A DNA stretch of 13,779 bases from Wenzhouxiangella sp. (GCA_007127425.1 SKZJ01000015.1:1-13779), one strand, 5' to 3'. Positions 1 to 9,625 are shown, counted from the first letter of the stretch. The notes: generated by a model from the letters alone, not told the origin. Translations and numbers: made by a program.

Positions 1-24
1 CTGAAGTGTGGGAGGAGGTTTTCT

Positions 25-138
25 GGTGGCTTCGATGCAGCGCGCGGTGCCCCTCGCCCGCTGCAAACCGTCGCAGCCGCGTCAAGGTGGTGACAAGCTC
101 GTTTCGAACATGGGAAGTTCGGTCATTCGAATTTGTTT
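25..138 (+). repeat. Dispersed intergenic repeat, short copy (upstream of mnmA)
   Basis: The segment begins with the 18-mer GGTGGCTTCGATGCAGCG (25-42), which recurs exactly at 6811-6828. Its second part, 61-138, aligns without gaps to 7034-7111 at 62 of 78 positions by my count. In this copy the two parts are adjacent, and GCAGCG (37-42) can pair with CGCTGC (59-64) as a small hairpin. Two TTCGAA sites lie at 103 and 126, 23 bases apart, the same spacing as in the other copy. No coding potential is visible. I infer a short or internally deleted member of the element described at 6811-7130; its function is unknown. Confidence 0.75.
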
Positions 139-297
139 GTGAGTTGGTGCTTGGTGCTTGGAATTTTAAAGCGTGACACCTCCCCCGAAGGCAGACGAGA
201 CTCCAATGCACGCAATCACCGCCAGTCGGCCCGGCCAGACAGCACCTACCTCCCGGCACCCTCGCAATCCCTTAATCCAAACCCCATATGCATGCAC
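139..297 (+). other. mnmA upstream region, no gene seen
   Basis: This gene-free leader lies between the repeat and mnmA. It includes a duplicated TTGGTGC (144-157) followed by an AT-rich patch, GAATTTTAAAG (161-171). That could supply a weak promoter, but no well-spaced -35/-10 pair stands out. No Shine-Dalgarno sequence is seen near the mnmA start codons. The mnmA frame stays open back to a TTG at 133, but the extra N-terminal residues resemble nothing in MnmA and partly translate the repeat, so I treat them as noncoding. Confidence 0.4.
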
Positions 298-1434
298 ATG
301 AGCGATCTGATCATGGTAGCGATGTCCGGCGGGGTCGACTCCTCGACCGTCGCCTGGTTGCTGAAACAACAGGGCAAGCCGATTGCCGGCATGTTCATGA
401 AGAACTGGGAGGAGGAGGATCCGGTCTCCGGCTGCACGGCCGAGGACGATGCCGCCGACGCCCGGCGTGTGTGCGAGATCCTGGACATCCCCTTCCATGG
501 GCGCAACTTCGCCACCGAGTACTGGGATGAAGTGTTCGAGCAGTTCCTGGCTGAACTCAAGGCCGGGCGCACTCCGAATCCCGATGTGTTGTGCAACCGC
601 GAGATCAAGTTCCGCACGTTTGTCGAGCATGCCGGCGACCTCGGTGCCGACCTTATTGCCACGGGGCACTATGCCCGCCGTCGCGACAACCCCGACGGCA
701 GTGTGTCGCTGCTCAAGGGCGTCGATGCCGGCAAGGACCAGAGCTACTTTCTCTATGCGCTTGACCAGCAACAGCTGGCCCGCGCCCTGTTCCCGCTGGG
801 CGAGCTGGAAAAGAGCGAAGTGCGCCGGCTGGCCGCCGAGGCCGATCTGCCCGTGGCCGACAAGAAGGACTCGACCGGGATCTGCTTTATCGGCGAGCGC
901 AACTTCGATGCGTTCATCGACCGTTACCTTGATGCCGAACCCGGTGAGATTCGCACACCAGACGATGAGGTGATCGGCACCCACCAGGGGCTGATCCATT
1001 ACACCCTGGGCCAGCGCAAGGGCCTGAATATCGGCGGCCTGAAAAACCATCCCGAAGCGGCCTGGTACGTGGCCCACAAGGATCTTGAAAACAACGTGCT
1101 CTATGCTGTGCAGCAGACCGACCACCCACTGCTGATGGCCACCGAATTGAATGCCGGTTCGCTGACCTGGACTCGCCGGATGCCCGAGGCTGGCGAAAGA
1201 CTCGCCGCCAAGATACGATACCGCCAGCCCGACCAGGGCTGTCGCATCGTGAGCATCGACGACAAGCGGCTGGTGCTGGAATTCGACCGGCCCCAGCGCG
1301 CCGTCACCCCCGGCCAGGCCGTCGTGCTTTACGACGGCGAGGAATGTCTCGGTGGCGGCACCATCGAGTCGTCCAATGCACCCCGGCCGCCGGCCTTGCA
1401 GAACAACCAGAACAAGGAATCCGTTTCAGCATGA
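298..1434 (+). CDS. mnmA: tRNA-specific 2-thiouridylase MnmA
   Basis: This cytoplasmic enzyme activates wobble U34 of tRNA-Lys, -Glu and -Gln with ATP and replaces O2 with sulfur delivered by the Tus relay or IscS, giving s2U34. The protein matches E. coli MnmA along its whole length, at about 378 residues. The PP-loop SGGVDSS is at about residues 10-16. The nucleophile Cys99 sits in NPDVLCN and the persulfide Cys196 in GICFIGER, with the same 97-residue separation as in the E. coli enzyme. LGQRKGL and the C-terminal beta-barrel motifs AVTPGQ and CLGGG are present. The start is uncertain: ATG at 292, 298 or 313 are all in frame and none has a clear ribosome binding site. I chose 298 because [12 protein letters not shown] has the usual length ahead of the PP-loop. 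The stop overlaps the hflD start as ATGA, so the two are probably cotranscribed and translationally coupled. Confidence 0.96.
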   Translation: MSDLIMVAMSGGVDSSTVAWLLKQQGKPIAGMFMKNWEEEDPVSGCTAEDDAADARRVCEILDIPFHGRNFATEYWDEVFEQFLAELKAGRTPNPDVLCNREIKFRTFVEHAGDLGADLIATGHYARRRDNPDGSVSLLKGVDAGKDQSYFLYALDQQQLARALFPLGELEKSEVRRLAAEADLPVADKKDSTGICFIGERNFDAFIDRYLDAEPGEIRTPDDEVIGTHQGLIHYTLGQRKGLNIGGLKNHPEAAWYVAHKDLENNVLYAVQQTDHPLLMATELNAGSLTWTRRMPEAGERLAAKIRYRQPDQGCRIVSIDDKRLVLEFDRPQRAVTPGQAVVLYDGEECLGGGTIESSNAPRPPALQNNQNKESVSA

Positions 1435-2042
1435 GAGACAAGACCATCGCCTTTGCCGGCATGCTGCAGGCCAGTGAGCTGGTACGCCAGATCGCGACCT
1501 CCGGCCAGTGCAGCCAGCAGGCCGCCGAGGCCAGCATCGGCAGCATTTTCAGTCGCAACCCCGAGTCCACCGAAGATGTGTACGGCGGCCTGGGTGGCGT
1601 GCGCATGGGGCTGCGCGTGATGGTGGAACTGTTCAGTGCCCGCCACGGCCAGGAGGGACTGCAGGCCCTCAACTACAGTCTCGGCCTCGCCAAGCTGGGC
1701 ACGAAAATCCAGCGCGACGGCAAACGTCAGCGCGCGCTGGGCGAAGAGCTGGATCTGATCGAGGCAGCCTGGCGGGATGCCGAAGAGCAACTCGACGAGA
1801 GTGTGCTCAGCCAACTGGCCGATGTCTACCAGCAGCATGTCTCGACCCTGGACTTCCGCCTTTCGATCAGCGGCCAGCCCGAATATCTCAAGCAGACCGA
1901 AAAGGTGGCCTTCGTGCGCGCTTTGTTGCTTGCCGGCTTGCGATCGGCCTTTCTCTGGCGACAGGTTGGAGGACGCCAGTGGCGCCTGGTGTTCCAGCGT
2001 CGCGGCATGCTCGAACAGGCGGAGTCCCTGCTGACCGCCTGA
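1431..2042 (+). CDS. hflD: High frequency lysogenization protein HflD homolog
   Basis: This is a helical, membrane-associated protein of about 203 residues. In E. coli HflD binds the lambda CII activator and lowers lysogeny; its normal cellular job is not well defined. It is recognised from the N-terminal pattern [15 protein letters not shown], the central [13 protein letters not shown] and [14 protein letters not shown], and the C-terminal [21 protein letters not shown] followed by GGRQW. The length is close to the usual 205-215. The start is fixed by the ATGA overlap with mnmA, and the reading frame upstream of it lies inside mnmA. The mnmA-hflD pairing is a classic gammaproteobacterial arrangement, in which purB usually comes next; here acnA follows after 114 bases. 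Confidence 0.93.
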   Translation: MRDKTIAFAGMLQASELVRQIATSGQCSQQAAEASIGSIFSRNPESTEDVYGGLGGVRMGLRVMVELFSARHGQEGLQALNYSLGLAKLGTKIQRDGKRQRALGEELDLIEAAWRDAEEQLDESVLSQLADVYQQHVSTLDFRLSISGQPEYLKQTEKVAFVRALLLAGLRSAFLWRQVGGRQWRLVFQRRGMLEQAESLLTA

Positions 2043-2060
2043 GTGGCTGCCAAACGCCCC

Positions 2061-2087
2061 TTGTATATCCGTTTCGCGTGATAAAAT
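2061..2087 (+). promoter_or_regulatory. Possible acnA promoter
   Basis: In the hflD-acnA gap, TTGTAT (2061-2066) and TAAAAT (2082-2087) resemble sigma-70 elements. The spacer is only 15 bases, shorter than the optimal 17, so the assignment is weak. A separate acnA promoter is expected because the gap is 114 bases and acnA has its own strong ribosome binding site. Confidence 0.3.
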
Positions 2088-2142
2088 GACAGGCTGACTC
2101 TGGGCAGCCGTCTGTACCCTGCCCGTTCGATTCATTTTCAAC

Positions 2143-2150
2143 GGAAGGAG
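2143..2150 (+). promoter_or_regulatory. Ribosome binding site of acnA
   Basis: GGAAGGAG ends six bases before the ATG at 2157. It is the strongest Shine-Dalgarno match on the left side of the window, it fixes the acnA start, and it suggests high translation. Confidence 0.8.
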
Positions 2151-2156
2151 ATTCCC

Positions 2157-4925
<2,769 letters not shown>

Positions 4926-4970
4926 GTTTACGAACCAGGGACCAGGAAGATCGAGTCGAAATCGGCTCGA

Positions 4971-4997
4971 AAAGGCCCGCCACCGGCGGGCCTTTTT
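4971..4997 (+). terminator. Bidirectional intrinsic terminator between acnA and the Lrp gene
   Basis: AAAGGCCCGCC (4971-4981) and GGCGGGCCTTT (4985-4995) form a perfect 11-bp stem with an ACC loop, and T continues to 4997. Read on the minus strand, the hairpin is also followed by TTTT. It therefore suits both the end of acnA and the end of the converging regulator gene, whose stop is at 5007. Confidence 0.9.
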
Positions 4998-5006
4998 CGT
5001 GTGTAC

Positions 5007-5486
5007 TCAATCGTCAGACGTGTCCAGGTAGACCGGCAACTCGTAGTTGCGCTGGTGCCGAAAGATGAGCTGGGTTTCGATATGGGCCACCTCGGGACGC
5101 TCGGTGAAGGCCGACAGTGCCAGTTCACGAAGGTGGGCCGAGTCGCTGACAGCCACGTGGACCAGGTAATCGTTGGCGCCGGCGACGTGGAAAATCGTGA
5201 CCACTTCCGTCAACGTCTCAAGGTGGCGCTCAAAGGACTCGACTCCGGCACGGGCATGACGGGCCAGGCGTACCGCCACCATCGCCTGCAGACCGATGCC
5301 CAGGGCATCCGGATCGACATCGGCATGGTAGCCGGTCAGCACCCGGGTCATGCGCAGCCGGCGCACCCGTTCCAGGCAACTGGACGGCGCCAGGCCCACC
5401 CCGGCCGCCAGTTCCTTGTTCGAGAGCCGAGCATTCTTCCGCAGCAGGCGGATAATTTCGACATCTTTTGAATCTATTTCGGCCAT
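5007..5486 (-). CDS. Lrp/AsnC family transcriptional regulator
   Basis: This is a feast/famine regulator of about 159 residues, the usual size. An N-terminal winged helix-turn-helix (about residues 4-55) shows IDSKDVEIIRLLRKNARLS, then KELAAGVGLAPSSCLERV. A C-terminal ligand-binding RAM domain follows (about 65-145), with ATVR-like strands around VVTIFHVAGANDYLVHV and IETQLIFR. Such proteins form dimers to octamers, bind an amino acid effector and act on neighbouring amino acid genes. I chose the ATG at 5486 because it gives the normal family start. An in-frame TTG at 5522 would add 12 atypical residues and run into the likely operator. Neither start has a clear Shine-Dalgarno site. The gene is divergent from the PLP lyase at 5578, the arrangement of Pseudomonas putida mdeR-mdeA, so local control of that enzyme is likely. 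This is inferred from context. Confidence 0.92.
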   Translation of the reverse strand: MAEIDSKDVEIIRLLRKNARLSNKELAAGVGLAPSSCLERVRRLRMTRVLTGYHADVDPDALGIGLQAMVAVRLARHARAGVESFERHLETLTEVVTIFHVAGANDYLVHVAVSDSAHLRELALSAFTERPEVAHIETQLIFRHQRNYELPVYLDTSDD

Positions 5487-5497
5487 ATCGATATTTT

Positions 5498-5512
5498 CAG
5501 AATTAACTTCTG
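5498..5512. promoter_or_regulatory. Lrp-box-like operator
   Basis: CAGAATTAACTTCTG is a perfect 5-bp inverted repeat around TTAAC. The outer arms fit the E. coli Lrp consensus (YAG...CTR); by my count 11 of 15 positions match, with mismatches only in the centre. It lies in the gap between the Lrp-family gene and the PLP lyase, 11 bases ahead of the regulator's ATG, which suits autoregulation and control of the divergent gene. Confidence 0.5.
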
Positions 5513-5513
5513 T

Positions 5514-5546
5514 TCTAGACAACAGCGCCTAATATGATTCTAGAAT
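5514..5546. promoter_or_regulatory. Paired TCTAGA sites in the divergent gap
   Basis: TCTAGA at 5514-5519 and the perfect 10-bp palindrome ATTCTAGAAT at 5537-5546 have centres 25 bases apart. They flank an AT-rich TAATAT (5530-5535) that could be the -10 of the lyase gene. A run of three palindromic sites, counting the one at 5498, resembles the multi-site operators used by Lrp-family octamers. This is inference; no -35 of good quality is seen. Confidence 0.35.
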
Positions 5547-5565
5547 GACGCTCAAGTCAACCTCT

Positions 5566-5571
5566 GAGGAG
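5566..5571 (+). promoter_or_regulatory. Ribosome binding site deciding the lyase start
   Basis: GAGGAG lies six bases before the ATG at 5578. It selects that codon over the upstream in-frame start at 5545, which has no such site and lies inside the operator region. Confidence 0.75.
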
Positions 5572-5577
5572 TCATTC

Positions 5578-6771
5578 ATGGACAAGCTCGACCACACGCT
5601 CGGCGTTCACGCCGGTCGCGAAGACCTGCGCGAACTGGGTGTCCATGCCCTGCCGCTGGACCTGTCTACCACCTACCCCGTTACGAGCCTGGAACAGGGG
5701 ACGCAAAGCCTCGACGAACTGGTGGCCGGCCGGGCGGAGGCCGACAACCCGGTCTACGCTCGCCTGTTCAACCCGGGCGTGGCGCGGTATGAAAAGGCGC
5801 TGGCCGCTGCCGAGGGCTCGGAAGCCGCGGTGGCCTTCAGCTCCGGCATGGCCGCCCTGACGGCCACGGTGCTGGCTACGCGCGAGCGCGGCAATCACAT
5901 CGTGGCGGTACGCCCGATCTACGGGACCACCGACCACCTGCTGACCAGCGGCCTGCTGGGCAACGAAGTCAGCTGGGTCGATCCGCACGCAATCGCCGAT
6001 GCGATTCGAAACGACACAGCTTTCGTTCTCATCGAGACGCCCGGCAACCCGACCCTGGAATTGATCGACATTGCCGACGTCGTCGCCCAGGCCGGCGACG
6101 TTCCGGTGATCGTCGACTCGACCTTCGCGACACCGGTCCTGCAGCGTCCCATCGAGCACGGTGCCGCCATGGTCATGCACAGCGCGACCAAGTTCCTCGG
6201 TGGTCACGGCGATGTCATCGCCGGCATCATGGCCTGCTCGGAAGAATGGGCGGCACGACTACGCCAGGTGCGCGTGGCCACCGGCGCCCTGCTCCACCCC
6301 TGGGCCGCCTACCTGCTGCACCGCAGCCTGCCCACGCTCAAGCTCCGTATCGAGCGCGCCCAGTCGGTTGCCGGGGAACTTGCGCGGCGACTGGCTGATG
6401 ACCCGCGGATCGAGCGAGTCTACTATCCGGGACTCCCTGGCCAGGACGGCGGAGGACTGCTGCAACGCCAGATGGACGGCCCGGGCTGCGTTCTGTCGTT
6501 CGATGTCGCCGGGGGATATACGCCAGCAGCGGAGGTGATGTCGCGCGTCAAACTGATGACACCGGCAGTCAGCCTGGGGTCGGTCGACACACTCATCCAG
6601 CACCCGGCCGGACTCACCCACCGGGTGGTCGACGAGAGCGATCGCAACAGTTGCGGTATACGGGAAGGCTTGCTGCGCCTTTCGGTCGGCCTCGAGGAAG
6701 TCGACGACCTCTGGACCGATCTAGACCAGGCGCTCGCGACTGCCCATAGCCGCCACTCAAAAGCCGCCTGA
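5578..6771 (+). CDS. PLP-dependent gamma-lyase, methionine/cystathionine gamma-lyase type
   Basis: This is a Cys/Met-metabolism PLP enzyme (fold type I, about 397 residues), expected to be a cytoplasmic tetramer that cleaves the C-gamma-S bond of a sulfur amino acid, giving a thiol, ammonia and a 2-oxo acid. FSSGMAAL binds the cofactor phosphate. [10 protein letters not shown] (about 57-66) supplies the Tyr60/Arg62 pair, and Tyr115 stacks on PLP. The Schiff-base lysine is Lys205 in [30 protein letters not shown] and [15 protein letters not shown] are close to methionine gamma-lyase. By eye, the positions of the Pseudomonas putida MGL Cys116 and Lys240-Asp241 are Thr117 and Arg232-Val233, so the true substrate may differ: cystathionine, homocysteine or an O-acyl-homoserine. 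The divergent Lrp regulator favours a catabolic role. I give no gene symbol because the substrate is undecided. Confidence 0.88.
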   Translation: MDKLDHTLGVHAGREDLRELGVHALPLDLSTTYPVTSLEQGTQSLDELVAGRAEADNPVYARLFNPGVARYEKALAAAEGSEAAVAFSSGMAALTATVLATRERGNHIVAVRPIYGTTDHLLTSGLLGNEVSWVDPHAIADAIRNDTAFVLIETPGNPTLELIDIADVVAQAGDVPVIVDSTFATPVLQRPIEHGAAMVMHSATKFLGGHGDVIAGIMACSEEWAARLRQVRVATGALLHPWAAYLLHRSLPTLKLRIERAQSVAGELARRLADDPRIERVYYPGLPGQDGGGLLQRQMDGPGCVLSFDVAGGYTPAAEVMSRVKLMTPAVSLGSVDTLIQHPAGLTHRVVDESDRNSCGIREGLLRLSVGLEEVDDLWTDLDQALATAHSRHSKAA

Positions 6772-6794
6772 GCAGACTGAACCAGGTGCCAGCA

Positions 6795-6816
6795 GCCATC
6801 GGCTCATGCCGGTGGC
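6795..6816 (+). terminator. Hairpin after the lyase gene, possible terminator
   Basis: GCCATCGGC (6795-6803) pairs with GCCGGTGGC (6808-6816) over nine pairs, one of them G-U, around a TCAT loop. It starts 24 bases after the lyase stop. No T-run follows, so it may be a weak or Rho-assisted terminator. It also overlaps the left end of the repeat element. Confidence 0.35.
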
Positions 6817-7130
6817 TTCGATGCAGCGGGTGGTGCTCCCTCGCCCGCGCTCGGAAAAGGCCAACGACCCCAACGATCAAATCGTTTGCTGCGTGCGCTT
6901 GGCTGCCGGCAAGATCACGACAGCGCCGCTTCAAGTTCCTAGTCGTCGACCAGCTTTACAGTGCCTGAAGGAGCGGATCAATCAGTGGCGGCTTCCGGGC
7001 CTTTTCCGCCCACGGTCGAGGGAACACCACCCGCTGCAGACCGCCGGAGGCGCGTCACGATCACGACACCCTCGTTTCGAACATTCGAATTTCAGTCATT
7101 CGAATTTATTTCGGATTTCGTGCTTCGAAT
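6811..7130. repeat. Dispersed intergenic repeat, long copy with inverted arms
   Basis: This fills most of the gene-free stretch 6772-7208. The left end shares an exact 18-mer with the copy at 25-42, and 7034-7111 aligns with 61-138 at about 79%. Arms 6823-6862 and 6998-7037 are inverted copies matching at 35 of 40 positions, separated by 135 bases. The right end is AT-rich and carries four TTCGAA sites (7076, 7084, 7099, 7124). The inner 135 bases hold a small inverted repeat, AACGAT/ATCGTT (6872-6886), and no protein I recognise. Open frames across the area are short and cross the arms, so I do not call them genes. A MITE-like or other non-autonomous element is possible but unproven; no transposase or target-site duplication was identified. 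Confidence 0.7.
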
Positions 7131-7208
7131 TTCGGGTTTTCCGGCGCGACCCTTCGAGTAAAGCATGAGGATTCCAATCTTCCCCATCCTGAGCTACAGC
7201 CGCACCAA
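7131..7208. other. Gap between the repeat and the cNMP-domain gene
   Basis: This is the remaining part of the gene-free stretch. I see a further TTCGAG (7153-7158), likely a decayed repeat unit, and no clear terminator with a T-run for the minus-strand gene whose stop is at 7209. Nothing else is supported. Confidence 0.3.
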
Positions 7209-7682
7209 TCACGGCAAACCAGCCGGTGCCCACTGATCCATCATTTTTCGCTGGGCCGACTCAAGCCGGGTGGCCATCAGGTAAGAGAACAGCTTGAACA
7301 GCGCGTAACCGAAGACCGGGTCTTCCTCGCAGTGCTCGAGGATGGCCTTGCCGTCGAAATCCAGCACACGGGTCGGTTCCAGCGCCCGGGCATTGAAATG
7401 CCACTTGTAAGGCCGGATCAGCCAGGACCAACCGAAGATCTGCCCCGGACCGAGCTGCGTGACTTCCAGCTTCGGGCCGGCAATCGCCGGAATCTCCACC
7501 CCCAGGCTGCCCTCCAGCAACAGGAAAAAGCGATCGGCGCGCTCGCCCTGGCGAGCCACCAGTTGATCGGCATCGAAACGGCTCTCGGCCGCCTGCCCGG
7601 CCAGCCACTCGATGTGCTTTTCCGACAGATCGGAAAAGAAGTTCTGCTCCGACAGATGCCGGACAATATCCGATTGATTCAT
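7209..7682 (-). CDS. Stand-alone cyclic nucleotide-binding-domain protein
   Basis: This is a soluble protein of 157 residues. A Crp-like beta-barrel covers about residues 12-115 (NFFSDLSEKHIEWLAG, LVARQGERADRFFLLLEGSLGV, LGPGQIFGW) and is followed by a long helix, FKLFSYLMATRLESAQRKMM, that would be the dimer C-helix. It ends there, so there is no DNA-binding helix-turn-helix and no kinase or channel domain. The phosphate-binding cassette reads GQIFGWSWLIRPYKWHFNARA (shown here as positions 80-100; key residues Gly84, Trp85, Trp94, His95, Arg99) instead of the usual GE...RSA, so cAMP binding is doubtful. The start at 7682 is chosen because GGAG (7689-7692) sits six bases upstream; in-frame ATGs at 7733 and 7757 have none. 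It is divergent from the acyl-CoA dehydrogenase. Role unknown; perhaps a redox or small-ligand sensor. Confidence 0.82.
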   Translation of the reverse strand: MNQSDIVRHLSEQNFFSDLSEKHIEWLAGQAAESRFDADQLVARQGERADRFFLLLEGSLGVEIPAIAGPKLEVTQLGPGQIFGWSWLIRPYKWHFNARALEPTRVLDFDGKAILEHCEEDPVFGYALFKLFSYLMATRLESAQRKMMDQWAPAGLP

Positions 7683-7743
7683 GGCAAGCTCCGCGTTCCT
7701 GGTTGATTGCTCGGAATTGTTGGTCAACGACATGAGGATAGCA

Positions 7744-7757
7744 TTGACGACCATCAA
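7744..7757. promoter_or_regulatory. FNR/Anr-like box
   Basis: TTGACGACCATCAA matches the FNR consensus TTGAT-N4-ATCAA at nine of ten defined positions. It lies between the divergent cNMP-domain and acyl-CoA dehydrogenase genes, centred about 68 bases before the first start codon and 78 before the second, which is compatible with regulation of either. The match is from sequence only; such sites also occur by chance. Confidence 0.35.
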
Positions 7758-7791
7758 ACCGGCAATGATCGTGGACGTGTTATGCTACCTC

Positions 7792-7807
7792 CATACGCAC
7801 CCGTATG
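7792..7807. promoter_or_regulatory. CATACG/CGTATG palindrome, possible operator
   Basis: CATACGCACCCGTATG has perfect 6-bp arms around CACC. It sits 21 bases before the acyl-CoA dehydrogenase start, where a repressor would block transcription or early elongation. TetR- or MerR-type regulators of acyl-CoA genes often bind such sites, but the regulator is not in the window. Confidence 0.4.
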
Positions 7808-7828
7808 TTCAGTGATTGAAAGGAACGA

Positions 7829-9625
7829 ATGACCATGACCGTTTACCAGGCCCCGCTCAACGATTTCCAATTCCTGCTTCACGATTACCTGGACCTGAGC
7901 GATTACAGTGAATTGCCATCCTTTGCCGACATCGATCGCGAAACCATCGATGCAGTGCTCGAGGAAGGTGCCCGCTTCTGCGAAACCGTGCTGCACCCCC
8001 TCAACGGCCCCGGCGACCTGCAGGGCTGTCATTTCGCCGACGGCGAAGTGACGACTCCCGATGGGTTCCGGGCAGCCTACAAGGCTTACTGCGAAGCCGG
8101 CTGGCCCGGCCTGACCTCCGAGCCGGACCAGGGCGGCCAGGGACTGCCCTACGTACTCGGCCTGGCCATGGCCGAGATGATCACCGCGGCCAATACCTCG
8201 TGGGGCATGTACCCGGCGCTTTCGCACGGCGCCTGGGAGGCACTGAACAAGCACGGCAACCAAGAGCAGAAAGACCTTTACCTGCCGAAAATGATTTCCG
8301 GTGAGTGGACCGGCACCATGAATCTCACCGAATCGCATTGCGGCACCGACCTGGGCCTCATCCGCACCCGCGCCGAACCGGCCGACGACGGCAGTTACCG
8401 GATTTCGGGCAACAAGATCTGGATCTCGGCCGGTGAGCACGACATGGCCGACAACATCATCCACATGGTGCTGGCCCGTCTCCCCGACGCCCCCGAGGGC
8501 ACACGCGGCATCAGCCTGTTCATCGTGCCGAAGTTCAACGTCAACGATGACGGTAGCCTGGGTGAACGCAACAGCGTGCGCTGTGGCGGCATCGACCACA
8601 AGATGGGCATCAAGGCTTCGGCCACCTGCGAAATGATCTACGAAAATGCCACCGGATACCTGGTCGGCAAGCCCCACCGGGGCCTGGCCTACATGTTCAC
8701 CATGATGAACGGCGCGCGCCTGGAAACCGGTATTCAAGGGTTGGGACTGGCCTCGGTCGCTTACCAGAATGCGGCCGAGTTCGCCCGCGAACGACTGCAG
8801 GGCCGCAGCCTGGACGGGGTCAAGTACCCGGACAAGCCGGCCGACCCGATCATCGTCCACCCTGACGTGCGCCGCATGCTGATGACCTCGCGTGCCTTCA
8901 TCGAGGGCGCACGCGCCCTCGGCCTCTATACGGCCCTGAAGCTGGAGGTGCAGTTGCGCCACCCCGACGAGGCAGCCAGGGAAGAGGCCGGTCACTGGGT
9001 GGCCTTGATGACCCCCATCATCAAGGCCTATTACACCGACATGGGTTTCGAGACCACCAGCCTCGGCGTTCAGGTGCACGGCGGCGCCGGCTACATCGTC
9101 GACACCGGCGTGGAGCAGTTCATGCGCGATGCGCGCATCACCCGGATCTACGAGGGCACCAATGGCATCCAGGCACTGGACCTGGTCGGGCGCAAGCTAG
9201 TCACCGACAGCGGCAAGACCATCCAGTCCTTCTTCGAGACGGCCGGCCGACTGGTGTCTGAGGCCTCCGGGGAAGACGCCATGACCGAGTTCGTCGAGCC
9301 GCTGACCGAAGCCCTGGAACGGTTGAAGGAAACCACCGCCTGGATTTATCAGAAAATGGCTGCCGACCCGCTCGAGGCCGGCGCGGCTTCCGTCGACTAC
9401 CTGCACCAGTTCGCGCTGACCGCCATGGCCTGGTCCTGGGCGGGCCAGGCCCGCGCCGCGCTGAAGCGGCTTGAACACGGTGACGGCAACGACCGGCTCT
9501 GCAAGGCCAAGCTCGATACTGCACGCTTCTTCATGCAGCGCATGCTGCCCGACACCATCGCCCTGGACCGGAAGATCCGTGCCGGTGCAGCCCCGATGAT
9601 GGCACTGGACGCCGAAACCTTCTGA
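7829..9625 (+). CDS. Acyl-CoA dehydrogenase, 600-residue type (DmdC / FadE1-FadE2-like)
   Basis: This is a FAD-dependent enzyme that inserts a trans-2,3 double bond into an acyl-CoA, passing electrons to ETF. It has 598 residues. A short N-terminal extension domain comes first (about 1-40, DFQFLLHDYLDL), then the classical N-terminal helical, middle beta and C-terminal helical domains (about 45-460), then an extra C-terminal domain (about 470-590) typical of this subfamily. FAD-contacting motifs are GTMNLTESHCGTDLG and KIWISAGEHD. QVHGGAGYIVDTGVEQFMRDARI precedes the catalytic base Glu442 in IYEGTNGIQ. Close families include 3-methylmercaptopropionyl-CoA dehydrogenase (DmdC) and the Pseudomonas FadE1/FadE2 fatty-acid enzymes, so the substrate is undecided. 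AAAGGA (7819-7824) serves ATG 7829 at a short spacing; ATG 7835 is an alternative. No other beta-oxidation gene is adjacent. Confidence 0.93.
   Translation: MTMTVYQAPLNDFQFLLHDYLDLSDYSELPSFADIDRETIDAVLEEGARFCETVLHPLNGPGDLQGCHFADGEVTTPDGFRAAYKAYCEAGWPGLTSEPDQGGQGLPYVLGLAMAEMITAANTSWGMYPALSHGAWEALNKHGNQEQKDLYLPKMISGEWTGTMNLTESHCGTDLGLIRTRAEPADDGSYRISGNKIWISAGEHDMADNIIHMVLARLPDAPEGTRGISLFIVPKFNVNDDGSLGERNSVRCGGIDHKMGIKASATCEMIYENATGYLVGKPHRGLAYMFTMMNGARLETGIQGLGLASVAYQNAAEFARERLQGRSLDGVKYPDKPADPIIVHPDVRRMLMTSRAFIEGARALGLYTALKLEVQLRHPDEAAREEAGHWVALMTPIIKAYYTDMGFETTSLGVQVHGGAGYIVDTGVEQFMRDARITRIYEGTNGIQALDLVGRKLVTDSGKTIQSFFETAGRLVSEASGEDAMTEFVEPLTEALERLKETTAWIYQKMAADPLEAGAASVDYLHQFALTAMAWSWAGQARAALKRLEHGDGNDRLCKAKLDTARFFMQRMLPDTIALDRKIRAGAAPMMALDAETF

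Noticed and set aside
133..297. N-terminal extension of MnmA from a TTG at 133
   Set aside because: The 55 extra residues do not resemble MnmA and begin inside a repeat shared with another noncoding gap. Internal ATGs at 292/298 give the normal family start.
5487..5522. Longer Lrp-family protein starting at TTG 5522
   Set aside because: The 12 added residues are not typical of the family and overlap the palindromic operator. ATG 5486 gives the standard length.
6806..7168. Short open frames in the gap after the lyase
   Set aside because: They run through the inverted arms of the repeat, lack ribosome binding sites and show no recognisable protein features.
7754..9079. 441-codon minus-strand open frame across the acyl-CoA dehydrogenase
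   Set aside because: It is antisense to a well-supported gene, and its His/Gly/Val-rich translation is typical of a shadow of high-GC coding DNA.
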